Source: Sipunculus nudus (taxonomy: Eukaryota; Annelida; Sipuncula; Golfingiida; Sipunculidae). Taken from it: a stretch of DNA of 64,000 nucleotides. A program made the translations under genes and the position numbers. Positions 35,565 to 47,103 of the stretch are shown here, in pieces (the first letter of the stretch is position 1; every line of letters starts with the position of its first letter). The stretch is taken from assembly GCA_026874595.1 (NCBI GenBank), contig CM049313.1:32112008-32176007 (forward strand). Reading direction: 5' to 3'. The notes beneath the pieces are model-generated. The model worked only from the letters and a program-made list of their open reading frames with translations. It was not told the origin of the DNA and made no database searches.

Positions 35565-36393
35565 TGTATCCACCAAAACAGAGATTTGCGGATACTATGT
35601 TTTCAGCCACTGCCACCGCGTAGGTGTCCGGAGAACTCCTCTGTAACCGCTGGGCGGAATTTTACGAAACCCGGGATTATGTTCGGGTCACATGTGAACT
35701 GCTGCACCCTGATTTTGTTTTGACCTTTGACCTTTCCTCTCTTAAGTGCGTCCATCTGTGCGTCTGTTTTGACACATTAACCCACATATCTTGGGAACCG
35801 TTTGACCAATGTGGAAAAAAATTTTGCACAAATGTAGCCCTTGGATAGCTTTATAACATACATAAAAATGGTGGCGCCATCTTTCAAAGTTTTCTCAAAG
35901 TATTGGTCTGAAATTTTGCATGTTCATCCATCTTGGAAAGTTCTCTCGTAATCCAGACAGGTGGAGCCACTTACTGTTCCGTTTTTGTAGAATAAATTAA
36001 TGCTTTTTCTCAGGAGTGATTTGCAGTATTGGCATGAAATTGTGCATTTCCATAGATCTTATACTCCTCCATCATGTACTCAAGACTGGTGACACCATCT
36101 GCAACCATTTCCCCATGGCGTCTATTTGTACATGTGCTTTGGGTAAAAATTGCTCATATCTCAGGAGTGGGTCAAGGTATTGGTCTGAAATTTTGCATGT
36201 TCATCCATCTTGGAAAGTTTTCTCATGAAGCAGACAGGTTGTGCCGCTTACCTTTCCATTTTTGTAAATAAATTAATGCCCTGTTTTCAGGAGTGATTTG
36301 CAGTATTGGCCACATGTGGTGCAACCTACAATCATGTTTATGTGGCAGACATCCATCTCACTCTATTTCCCCTTACCACTCAATCCATGCCTC
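35565..36393 (+). mobile_element. R1 element copy 4, diverged and 3'-truncated
   Basis: The head TGTATCCACC and its inverse GCGGATAC are present, followed by the R1 leader with GCGTCTGTTTTGACACA. Core units are irregular and mostly lack the exact palindrome. The match stops after CACTCAATCCATGCCTC near 36393, before the hairpin and CTAG end. Confidence 0.7.
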
Positions 36394-38351
36394 TTGTACA
36401 ACTCTTGCTAATGACTTCCTGTATCTAGGTGTTTCATGGATCTACGCACATAGCCAAAGAGTGGTTTAAAGCATGAAATTGTTTATGTCTATAAACCTTT
36501 GATGGCTTTCTCGTACACAAGGCTGGTGGTGCCACTCACATTCATTTTGTGTTGTGTGCACCTATGCCAGTATTTCAGCAGTGACATTTGTGTAATTGGT
36601 GCATGCACTCAGGTTCAAAATGTTCAGTGCTTGCATTGAACATATACATGTCACACGTACTAGTAACGGTCCAGCATGGAAGCATTATACCTGATGTATA
36701 TCCCATTGCACAGGTTCGCATTAGGCATGTAGGCCTTGTTAAGAACTTTAATAGCTACAATTGAATGGGGAAACCACCTACAAAATTTGATATTCAGATG
36801 ATAAAATTCCTTTTGTGATTGTCTTCCTACCCATGGGTCACTGGTTTAATATATTCATTAATTCACAATTGTGAATCCAATTTTTTATCTGCTAGTGCTG
36901 TTGAATTAAGTTTCATATCCTGTATATATATAGACAGAAATGTTCCAACTCAAATATTGCCGAGTAAGCACTGACATGGCGTGCACGTTTGAAATGCACT
37001 GACACAAATTTGGCGAGGGGTGAGATGTTCCGCGTCCAAAATCGTCCCAACGATTAACCCGCAACATGATTCACTTGTGCCAAAATTGCCGATATGGGCA
37101 GTGGTGAGATGTTCCCGGTCTAAATTCGTCCCCGTGGTCAACCCACAACAACATTCATTTGTGTTGAGCTAGCGGACTGCTTAGAAAAGGCCGACGCGTA
37201 GTGAATGTTTGGCAGACTATGTCAGGTTTGATTTGATTGGTTAGCGAGAGGAGATTCAGGACGACGTGGGCGCACTATGTGAGAATGGCCATGGCACAGC
37301 GCAGGTATTAAACCCATAATATTTTTATCGATTTTGAGGCCATTTCTTTACCAAACGCCTAAAAATATAAACTCGTTCTTCCCCTGACCAAGATGCACCC
37401 TCCCACAAAGTTTGATGACCGTGCGATCCCTAGCGTGCGAATGAATCCGGACAGACAGACAGACAAACAAACAAACAGATTCCCGTGAATTATAGTATGA
37501 TTAAAATAAATTTGAGTATAAAAAAATAGGGTATAATTGAACAAATTTGTAAACTGCCGAACTGTTAACTGCTTATCAAATATCCAGCCAATGATCATGG
37601 TGTATAGATCTGTGTTCACAAACTGCTCACATGCATAAGTTTCAGCATTATGAAACACAATGTCAGATCACAAAATATTATTTGCAACAATTTCTTACAC
37701 AGCAATACAAACCAATGATAACAACCATGGCCTTATTGTATCTCTTCCTCATACTATATCTCCATTTGGTATTATTTTAGATTTTTACCATCAAGGTTAA
37801 CGTCAGCTGAGCACAGTGACCCATGGGTTAACCTCTGCCATTTTGGGACAAATGGGTAGACCTACTATCCAAATACATTGAACATCAACATGTTGACACA
37901 AACCCTGCTTGTACCACTGCTTCACAGTTTGAGGAAATGTGATTCATTAACAACAATAAGTCTGTTCACATGATTTCAAGAAGATAAAAGTAAAATAAAA
38001 ACATATAGTGTGATATCACACAGCTCCCTCATGGTCGCCTGTTCAATTGCTGATAAAATGGAGTGATAATCATCAGCCATTCTAGACATTAATAGTAATG
38101 TTACAGCTGGACCTTTTTAATCTTACTTTAATTATGATGTGCCAATTTTATATTTGTGCGTTGCATATTAAAAAAAAATAATGCTTATATATGTAAACTT
38201 TGGTCATGCATGTGTTTTGTTACTGATTACATTTTGCTATGTAAAGTCTGAAAAGATGACTTTGGGTTAAGTTGTTGAAGCAGAGATGTAATTTACAGGT
38301 AAAATTTAACATTAGTACATCAATAACTGTGTTTCTGATTTGTAACTTCAG
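36394..38351 (+). other. GNB5: GNB5 intron with unassigned repeats
   Basis: A GGTGGTGCCACT remnant of the core module is near 36525. A repeat L fragment (inverse orientation) is near 36690-36745. Two diverged ~80-bp units carrying GTGAGATGTTCC lie at about 36985-37150. A long-R2 tail fragment lies at about 37440-37830 (ending GAGCACAGTGACCCATGGGTT). The last 500 bp look unique and end in TTCAG. No exon is seen. Confidence 0.6.
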
Positions 38352-38428
38352 GAGCATGCTGTTACTATGCCAACGACCTGGGTGATGGCATGTGGTTATG
38401 GACCATCAGGAACAGTGGTGGCCTGTGG
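38352..38428 (+). CDS. GNB5: GNB5 exon (WD repeat 2 start)
   Basis: The exon follows CTTCAG and encodes EHAVTMPTTWVMACGYG, then PSGTVVAC and two bases of a Gly codon, before the donor GTAGGT. The WVMAC-YAPSG-ACG pattern is the second WD repeat of G-protein beta subunits, and EHAVTMP is the beta-5 form. It joins the 42-nt exon in phase and ends in phase 2. The next residues in the family are GLDNK, which I did not find downstream, so the following exon probably lies beyond the window. The three exons give 256 nt, about 85 residues, without stops or frameshifts. Confidence 0.95.
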
Positions 38429-39894
38429 GTAGGTGGTTCACTAAAAATAAATCATTGCTGAATGTTTAGCCAAGAAAATACTATAAATTAATTCCTTTTA
38501 CACTGATTAATTTAATATCCTGTCTCAGATCAGTTACACCAGCTGGTGAAACTGCCGTGGTGGGTAATGCATTAGTTATGGTCTAGCCAGCTGAAAGGAA
38601 CAACCTGGCCGATAAGTTATGACTTAAAGTCATGACTTAAATGACTTTAAGTCATTTAAGCTATAGTGAAACTCTTTTTCTCTCATCTGGCCATCCATGA
38701 TTAACATGCAAAAGCCATAACTGATAGACCTAGAGACTTTGAACTTAAATTGCAGGGAGGTCCTTAAAAATCTCCCTGGAAACCTTATATTAGTAATTCT
38801 TGTGATAAGATCAATGTTCTTAAAATTTTGATTCTGGATTATCTTTTCTTTAGCTACCTGACTATAAGTCATCTGAGCTATAGTCTTGGTCCATTGTCTG
38901 TCGTCCCTCCGTCTGTCCACCCGTCCATCCGTCCATCCTTAGATGTGGCACGTTTTGAAACCGTAAGACATAGGAATCCAAAATTCGGCATAATGTTAGA
39001 TGTCCCCAACATCTCCTACCAAGCTGAAAAACTGGGTCTTTGAGACTTCGTTCCTTTGAGAAATTAATGGAAAACCTCCATGTGTTAGCTCAGCTGACTA
39101 TAAGTCACCTGAGCTATAGTCGTGGTCCATTGTCTGTCGTCCGTCCGTCTGTCCGTAGATGTGGCACGTTTTGAAACCGTAAGACCTAGGAATCCAAAAT
39201 TCAGCATAATGTTAGATGTCCCCAAGATCTCGTACCAAGCCAAAAACTGGGTCTTTGCGACTTCATTCCTTTGAGAAATTAAGGAAAAAACCTCAATTTT
39301 TTATTTAAAAACCTATTTTCACACTTCAGGTCCACCTAATATCAAAACCACTCATCTGTTTTTCCTCATATTTGCCAAAAAATATTCCTCTATATAGTTC
39401 ATATGTACATGCCAGAAATTAGGTCTGTATTATATAATTTAAAAAAGTTATGGGCTCAAACATAATGCATTTTGTAAAAAATCAGGAAAGATATTTGATC
39501 ACTTAACACAAAACATGTTAAAACTAAGGACTTTTTTTCCAGTAATATAACTTTCATAAATCAAAATTAAATTGTATACCCAAAATTAGATCAAAATATT
39601 TTAAATTTTTTAAAATATTACCAAAAATAAAAAATGGTACCTTACATATTGCCCATCTTTGGCCATGGCACGTTTTTTTCCTGTAAGTAATGTGGATTTA
39701 ATTTTCACAGCATGTACACATAAGGATTTAATCTGTTAAAATCTGAAATTTGAAAATAAAAGCTGCAAAATTAGGCTAGTTATTGAATTTTTTTATTTGG
39801 AGGCTCTTGTTGTATTCCCTTACATTGTCAAGCAGTCCACTTTGGTCACTGTAGGTCATTCAGTTCAACTCTCTATGCTCCCCAGGCTGTTGGC
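38429..39894 (+). repeat. Intron start and truncated R2 heads
   Basis: Positions 38429-38849 hold an R3-like remnant (head near 38640, CAGGGAGGTCC near 38753) and otherwise nothing recognised. An R2 head at 38850-39084 is broken off and followed directly by another R2 head at 39085, which runs to about 39780. The stretch 39780-39894 is unassigned. Confidence 0.6.
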
Positions 39895-40359
39895 ATAATG
39901 TTAGATGTCCCCAAGATCTCCTACCAAGCTGAAAACTGGGTCTTTGTGACTTTGTTCCTTTGAAAAATGAAGGAAAAACCTCAATTTTTTATTAAAAACC
40001 TATTTTCACACTTCAGGACTGCCTAATATCAAAACCAATCATCTGTTTTTCTCATATTTACCATAAATATTCCTCTATATAGTTCCTATGTACATGCCAG
40101 AAATAAGGTCTGTATTATATAATTTACAAAAGTTATGGGCTCAAACATAATGTATTTTGTAAAAAATCAGGAAAGATATTTGATCACTTAACAATAAACA
40201 TGTTAAAACTAAGGACTTTTTTTTCCAGTAATATAACTTTAATTAATCAAAATTAAATTGTATACCCAAAATTAGATCAAAATCTTTTAAATTTTTAAAA
40301 ATAATAGCATAAAAATAAAATCAGTACCTTAAATATTGCCCAACTTTGACCATGGCACG

Positions 40360-40585
40360 TAATGTCTACTTGAATTCGTACAGGAAAAAATAATTATTTT
40401 TCTCAGTGTGTGAATTATTATATGTAAAATATGAAAAATTAGAATATTGCAGGAGAGAAGATCGTTTGACACATGAGAACCGGCGATGGGCGATAATAGA
40501 TGATGTACGGCAACTCCCATGTTAATTATTATTTAACACTTGTTCGGGAATATATGTGAGCGCTGCTGGTGACGAAAAAGATATC

Positions 40586-40673
<88 letters not shown>

Positions 40674-42214
40674 CAGGGTTTTAGCCGCGCTGTTCGGGGG
40701 TAACCGGGACGGCCTGTACTGCCGGCAATAACAGACTTAACATTCGTAACTCACAGACCGGCACAAAAGATCATAAAGATCGTCAAAAATCCAGCTACCG
40801 GCAATAGAACTTCAGTAATTCATTACCCCAAACTGTTAAATTTGTACCTCATTAGTATGTTAACAAATTTATTTGATCACAGCTGTGGTGCAAACAAAAT
40901 TGGCAGGAGTCACTGATCACCTTAATATTACACATCAAATAAATTATTGGTAAACAAACAAGCAACGAAGTGTTTCACAGTTTGGACATGAAAGGAAAAC
41001 ATCATCAGCCAGGGGTCTCTCACGGCCTACAGCGGTGCGTAGCATCTTTAGTGGTAAGAAAATGGGCTATTGTTTTGTAATACTTCATGGCAACATTTAA
41101 TTCATTAACAAACATTATTTGTATGGATTGCAGAATACACCCTAATAAAATGGTAATGGTGATTTTCTTAGGGCGTTAATGAAATTTATTCGGGGTGCCA
41201 CCTGGCGGCAAGTGAACTTATTACAGCCGTGAATATGTAATCTCAGCAGATTATATTTATATTTATATATTTCAATAAATTGTTTATTTTACCCGTTTGG
41301 TAATTTCAGTGGAAAGAAATAAATGAAAAAAATATATGTTTATCATATTTTTAAACTGGGACAGGGGAGTAACATAAAAGTGGAAAAAAATTGGTTGGTG
41401 TGAACCAGGGGCACTTAGTTCACACTAAAGCAGTTCATGCGCCTTTAACCAAATGGCCACAGTAACCAACGAATAATACGGAAGTTTTTATTTGGGAGAT
41501 ACTAATAAGATTTATACAACTGGGAAAAAAAATATATTATTTCACGGACATAACCGGGATTTATCAAATTAAAATCCTTGAAGACAGCGGTATATCCCTT
41601 GTAGCTGCGGTTCAAAGCACTCTGACGATCTCCATTTAACCTTTGATGTCTTGTAGCACCAGGTCATGCTCGGATCAGCGGTCCGTGCGAGGTTTGTCCC
41701 AAGTGGATTACTAGTATATGATCATCAGCTAATGTGATTTTTGTCCCACTTACAAATCCTTCTTATTTTATTATTAAGTAAACAAAATATTATCGATTAA
41801 GACACATTTTTTACCTCGAGTTCTATTGTTCAAATCACATTCATGCTGTAACAAGTCTGAAGCAAAGATGGCCCATCGGTATCAGTTAAGCGACAGTTTT
41901 TCCTATTCACATACATGAAGTCGCAAATCTGATAAAATTGTTCCGATAAATTATCATGTTACTTCCTCGCACTAAGACATAAAGATGTGTTGTTATCAGG
42001 TGAACAGCGTAGACATTTGATTCATCTCCGCATGCAAAGCCGTTTTAATCATAGCTACAATTACTGTTCATACGGACCGCCGGTGGTCACAGGCAATAGC
42101 TAATATCGGCACAGTATGTTGGTGTACGAATTCATATATGTAATATAGAAAAATATGATTCAGGAAATTTATAGTGTGCGAACTAATGAAGGATACGAAA
42201 TGATGTAGACATTA
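40360..42214. mobile_element. TIR insertion with TAATGTCTAC ends (1855 bp)
   Basis: The ends TAATGTCTAC and GTAGACATTA interrupt R2 exactly where other copies read GGCACGTTTTTTTCCTG. CG (perhaps ACG) may be duplicated. A (TA)n tract fills 40591-40668. GAATTCGTACA occurs near both ends. No transposase frame is present and the superfamily is undetermined. Confidence 0.55.
40591..40668. repeat. (TA)n microsatellite, 78 bp
   Basis: This is a pure TA dinucleotide run inside the 40360-42214 insertion, likely polymorphic in length. Confidence 0.95.
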
Positions 42215-42335
42215 CGGTATTTTTCTTGTAAGTACTATTGATTTAATTTTTCACAGCATGTTATCATAAGTAATTTATTTGTTTAAATCTGAAATTTGAA
42301 AATAAAAGCTTGAAAATTTGGCAAGTTATTGATTT

Positions 42336-43359
42336 TTTAGCCCTCAGCCCTTAGGCTGATGGGCTATTGTCGTCACCCAAGCTGTCCGGCCATCCGTCCG
42401 GCGTCCGTTAACTTTTACCTTGTGAGCGGGATATCTTGAAAAGGATTCACCGTCAGAATTTTATTTCCTTGGTAAAGATGTATATGGACAAAATCTCGGT
42501 CAAGTTCGAAGATGGGTGACCTTGACCTATTTTTCTACATTTTCGAGCTGATTATAGAAAAACACTTAGATGCTTATATCTCAGGAACCATTTGGTGGAT
42601 TTTCACAAAACTTACTATGATTATTGGGACTGATAGTCTGTACCTGCTTCACAAGTTTGGTGGCGCCACCTACAATTTCTGATTTTTAATGAATTTTTAT
42701 CGGATTTTTCAACTTTGGGCTTGTGAGCAGGATATCTCTAAAAGGATTCACCGTAGGAATTTTATTTTTTCGGAAAGGATGTATATTGACAAAATCTCGG
42801 TGAAGTTCGAAGATGGGTGACCTTGACCTATTTTTCTACGTTTTAGAGCTGATTATAGAAAAAACACTTAGAAGCTTATTTCTCAGAAACCATTGGGTGG
42901 ATTTTCACAATTATTACTATGATCATAGGGACTGATGGTCTGTAACTGCTGCACAAGTTTGGGGGCGCCACCTGCAATTTGTAATTTAAATGAATTTTTC
43001 TTGTATTTTTCAACTTTGGCCTTGTGAGCGGGATATCTCTAAAAGGATTCACAAGAGGAATTTTATTTCTTTGGTGAAGACTTATATCTACAAAATCTCG
43101 GTCAAGTTCGAAGATTGGTGACCTTGACCTACTTTTCAAGGTCACAGAGCTTATAATAAATTTAGAAGCTTATTTTTCAGGAAGCATTGGGTGGATTGTT
43201 ATGAATCATGGTACATACCTCTCCATTTTAAATTTATAACTGAGACATGAACAGATATACATCCATGTGAGAACAGGTATTTAGTACTTGTAACTGTTAC
43301 CACCTCTAAACACTGTTGATTTGGCTGAGGGCTTTTGTCAGCTTCTGCTGATATTCTAG
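42336..43359 (+). mobile_element. R4 element, complete (about 1 kb)
   Basis: The head TTTAGCCCTCAGCC folds with GGCTGATGGGC and is followed by a GTCCGG tract. The core has about three units near 300 bp, each with a TGAGCGGGATATC phrase, GAAGATGGGTGACCTTGACC and the module TATCTC (42577) to GGTGGCGCCACC (42659). The second unit has a one-base variant at 42961. The 3' end has GGCTGAGGGCT (exact inverse of the head), the hairpin TCAGC-TTCT-GCTGA at 43338-43351, then TATTCTAG and TT. It sits in a T run of R2 with no target duplication. Confidence 0.82.
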
Positions 43360-43978
43360 TTTTCTTGAGGCTCTATTGTAGTCAGTTGCTTTGTCAAGAT
43401 GCAGGGTCCCACTCCAGGTCACTGGAAGTCAGCTATGCCAGGGTTTCTGATTTGTTACAGTCACTGGGGGAGATCCCCTGCTGTGACAGGTGTACAGTTA
43501 ATCTCATATCAACACCCCAATCCCCCCCCCCCTGCAAACCTGACCCACCAAGTGTTATGCAGTAATTGTTACTGTTTCCACTCCAATATACAAAAACTTT
43601 CCTTTAAAAAGTAATTCGAGGTGTAATCCAGAGGATGCAATGTTGTCTTATGTAGCATTTTTAAAGAAATCAATTTTCTTTTAAATGATTTTAACAAATA
43701 TAATTGAACCCATCAGTATGCTTAAATTTATAAAATATGAAGCACATTATGGGTAAATATAGGCACAATTTAAAATTGTAAAATCTGAATCAAGTATTAT
43801 ATTTTGATATTTATTGTTTTGCAAATTTATTTTTGTGGTAAAAAATAAATTAACATTTGTAAGCATGATGTGGTGTTGTCGTACAAGATTGAGATTTAAG
43901 ATGATGCAATTTAGAATTATGAATCAACTTTTATATTCAGCTATACATGTTATATTGGAAATGTATAGAAATATAAAC

Positions 43979-45738
43979 TAGAGCCAATGATTTTCCGTTT
44001 CAAAAACAAGGCTTTTCCGTTTCATTCATCACCAAATTCCGTTTCAATTCCGTTTAGTATTCCTGGGAGCCAGATCCATTATTTTTGCTGACAAGATAGT
44101 TTATTTTACTGTTTTTAAATCATATAAAAAGATATAAATATATGTCAAGTCTTAATGTAACTTGTAATGTACATTTTTACACTACTGTGTACAGATCTAA
44201 TGGAATGGGAAAAATGTTGTGTATGTAAAATTTCATTCATTGCTGAAAAATTCAGTTCAAGCCAAATGCAGATTTTATTACCAGTACCATAGCTGAGACT
44301 GTAACAGGAACATTTATTGTATAGTCTGATCATTCATAATTCTTATTAAAAATAAAGAAGGAAAAAAACCAGTTCATATATAATCTTTAAATGTGACATG
44401 TTACATTATGACAAGAATGCGATATTCAAGTTAGGCCCTACTGTTAAGTGTATTCAGATACTAATTTAGTTTTCCAATTCTGACCCTCTGAATTTACAGG
44501 TCACATTTAAAAAAATAATTATTATAACAGTTCTTAATGAAATTTGTGGTGGCACATCTTTTAACAAGTTGTGTGTAAAGTAAAATAAAATTACCATAGA
44601 AAAAAATAAAACAACATAATTCTTTTTATATATTTACTCTCATAATTTCAGGCTTCTGTCTATCTTTATTGGACATTTGCATTTACACCGTTCCAATCTG
44701 AATCATAAAACTTCACGATCGACGATCTCATTGACTGTTTATAACTGTCAAAGTATATTAACTAACATAGGCACGACATCGTTCTGTCGAATCAATTTAT
44801 ATAAAAATTGTTGCAAAGTGATCAAAACCCAGGTTTCATTCAATTAAATACGATTTCGCAAGAACTGGCGTTATATTTCTGTGAAAAAGAAAGTGCCGGT
44901 TCCTCCGTGACATGTCAAGCGCGGGCATAGAAGAGATTCACTGCGCGCGGCGATATGATACACAAGCGAGCTAACTTTGAAAACGAGCACAAGTGAATGC
45001 GCTGTCAAGAAAACGGGGACAGCTTGTTCTTGGGCATATTAATTAAGGTCAACGCATAAATTATGCAAAGTACCTACTCCTATTTTTGACAAAAGTTCAC
45101 GTGACTCCATCGCTTTCCAGCGGTGGAGGCTTTGAAGAATGCCGCCCGTGCAATTCCTTTTGACCAGTTATGACGTGAGCGTATAAATGAGTTAGAATAC
45201 CGCTTTAGTTTTATATTAAACTGAGCAAAAAATTTGCATTCAGCGTGATTATTTTCCCAAAAAGGCAGACCTTTGACATTTTGCATGCATTACAAAGTCG
45301 GGCGCACTTCGCTCTGGGCATTGCCGTTTGAAAGCAGGGGATCTGCTGAATCGTAAGGGGTCGCGTGTCTGAATATTAATCGGCCTACAGGTCAGGCACA
45401 TTGCATGTTTTTAGGGTCGACTCGCGGGTCACACCTGACACCTGTTGCGTTAAGCCATGGGTCACTACATACAGTCATGCGAGCTACGATGTTTGATGGC
45501 CAACGCAGGGGCCTCTATTTGACAGTAAATGTGGTGCAGGTCACCATTGCAAACTGATATTAAACGATTCTGGAATTCTGAGGAATTGAAAATGCCGATA
45601 TCATGTGACTTGGAGAAGAAAAGTCTTAAATTTTTTCCTGGTTGCCCAGACTCCGTGTCAAGTTGCAAATTCCGTTTCAAAATGCGTTTTCCGCGAATTC
45701 CGTCCGTTTCCCGCGATCACGGAAAATCATTGGCTCTA
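43979..45738. mobile_element. Non-autonomous TIR transposon, 1760 bp
   Basis: Perfect 20-bp inverted ends (TAGAGCCAATGATTTTCCGT) are flanked by ATAAAC on both sides. The paralogue near 48470 has the empty site with a single ATAAAC. If the ends are taken as AGAGCC, an imperfect 8-bp duplication is also possible, so the superfamily is open. Sub-terminal TTCCGTTTC repeats occur near both ends. The GC-richer interior has only short unrelated frames and no transposase. Confidence 0.8.
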
Positions 45739-45991
45739 ATAAACTTAAATTTAAAAAAATTGATGTGATGAAAAAATGAGGATTTAATACAAACATTTGT
45801 TCATTATTTTCCTGCCTCAGCAGAATTTGAGATCAGGCTTTGTTTGCCCTGTTTTATGTTGTTAATAAGTTATATTTGAACTGTATACATTTCAGGGTTG
45901 GGGCTAGGTACTTGTACCTGTACCTGTACCTGGAACTAAAGTACCTGTACCTGGTACAAGGTACTCAAGGTACATTTTCATATTTTCAGTT

Positions 45992-47103
45992 TTTAGCTCA
46001 GCTGACTATAAGTCATCTGAGCTATAGTTGTGGTCCATTGTCCGTCGTCCGTCCGTCTGTCCGTCCGTCTGTCTGTCTGTCCGTCCGTAGATGTGGCACG
46101 TTTTGAAACCGTAAGACCTAGGAATCCAAAATTTGGCATAATGTTAGTTGTCCCCAAGATCTCCTACCAAGCCGAAAACTGGGTCTTTGCAACTTCGTTC
46201 CTTTGAGAAATTAAGGAAAAACCTCAATTTTTTATTAAAACCTATTTTCACACTTCAGGACTGCCTTATATCAAAACCACTCATCTGTTTTTCCTCATAT
46301 TTACCATAAATATTCCTCTATATAGTTCCTATGTACATGCCAGAAATTTTGTCTGTATTATTTAATTTAAAAAAGTTATGGGCCCAAACATAATGCATTT
46401 TGTAAAAAATCAGGAAAGATATTTGATCACTTAACACAAAAAATGTTAAAGCTATCGACCTTTTTTCCAGTAATATAACTTTAATTAATCAAAATTAAAT
46501 TGTATTAAATCGAAATTAACTTGCAGTTACTGATGATATAAGAATCTTGTATCGATGGGTAGAATGTCACATATTCCAAATAACACCATGCAGTCACCTA
46601 TGGCATTTTTCAGTTCAATTTTAATGATAAAGAAGTAAATCATATTATTCATTACTAATCATTAGGGATCATATGAAGGAAATTAATGATAGACAAAGAT
46701 GCAGTTGATAATATTAATCTAGATTCCTACTGTGTCTAGTGTGTACATTGATGTGAAATTGGTCCAAAATGAATTTTTTACAGTTATTTTTTAATATAAA
46801 TAAAAGCCATAAAACCAGGTACTTATGATCATTATTTAAATGTGTGAATTTTGTATATTCTGGATTCTCAACATCATTGGTTGGTGAAACTGAATAAATA
46901 CCAGACATGGTGCGAATACTTTGTAATTGTATTTAAATACGAATATGATTATGTACTCCATTATATGTTTCTTGCATAAAGAATAGGAATTCAGGTATAA
47001 TGAAACTATATGAATACTCGTGCAAATACTTTCAAAATGTATTCATGAATGCATTCATGAATATATTCTTTAATATTATTTTAATAATCATATCAGTTAT
47101 ATT
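45992..47103 (+). mobile_element. R2 copy with internal deletion (inside hAT)
   Basis: A normal R2 head and body run to about 46503, then jump to the 3' half (GAAATTAACTTGCAGTTAC), losing roughly 1.5 kb present in the 19018-21664 copy. It stops without a tail where another R2 head begins. Confidence 0.75.

Noticed and set aside
43335-43614. 70-residue frames shared with 47874-48140
   Set aside because: They lie in the long-form R2 segment, differ by frameshifts after the poly-C run and have no recognisable domain.
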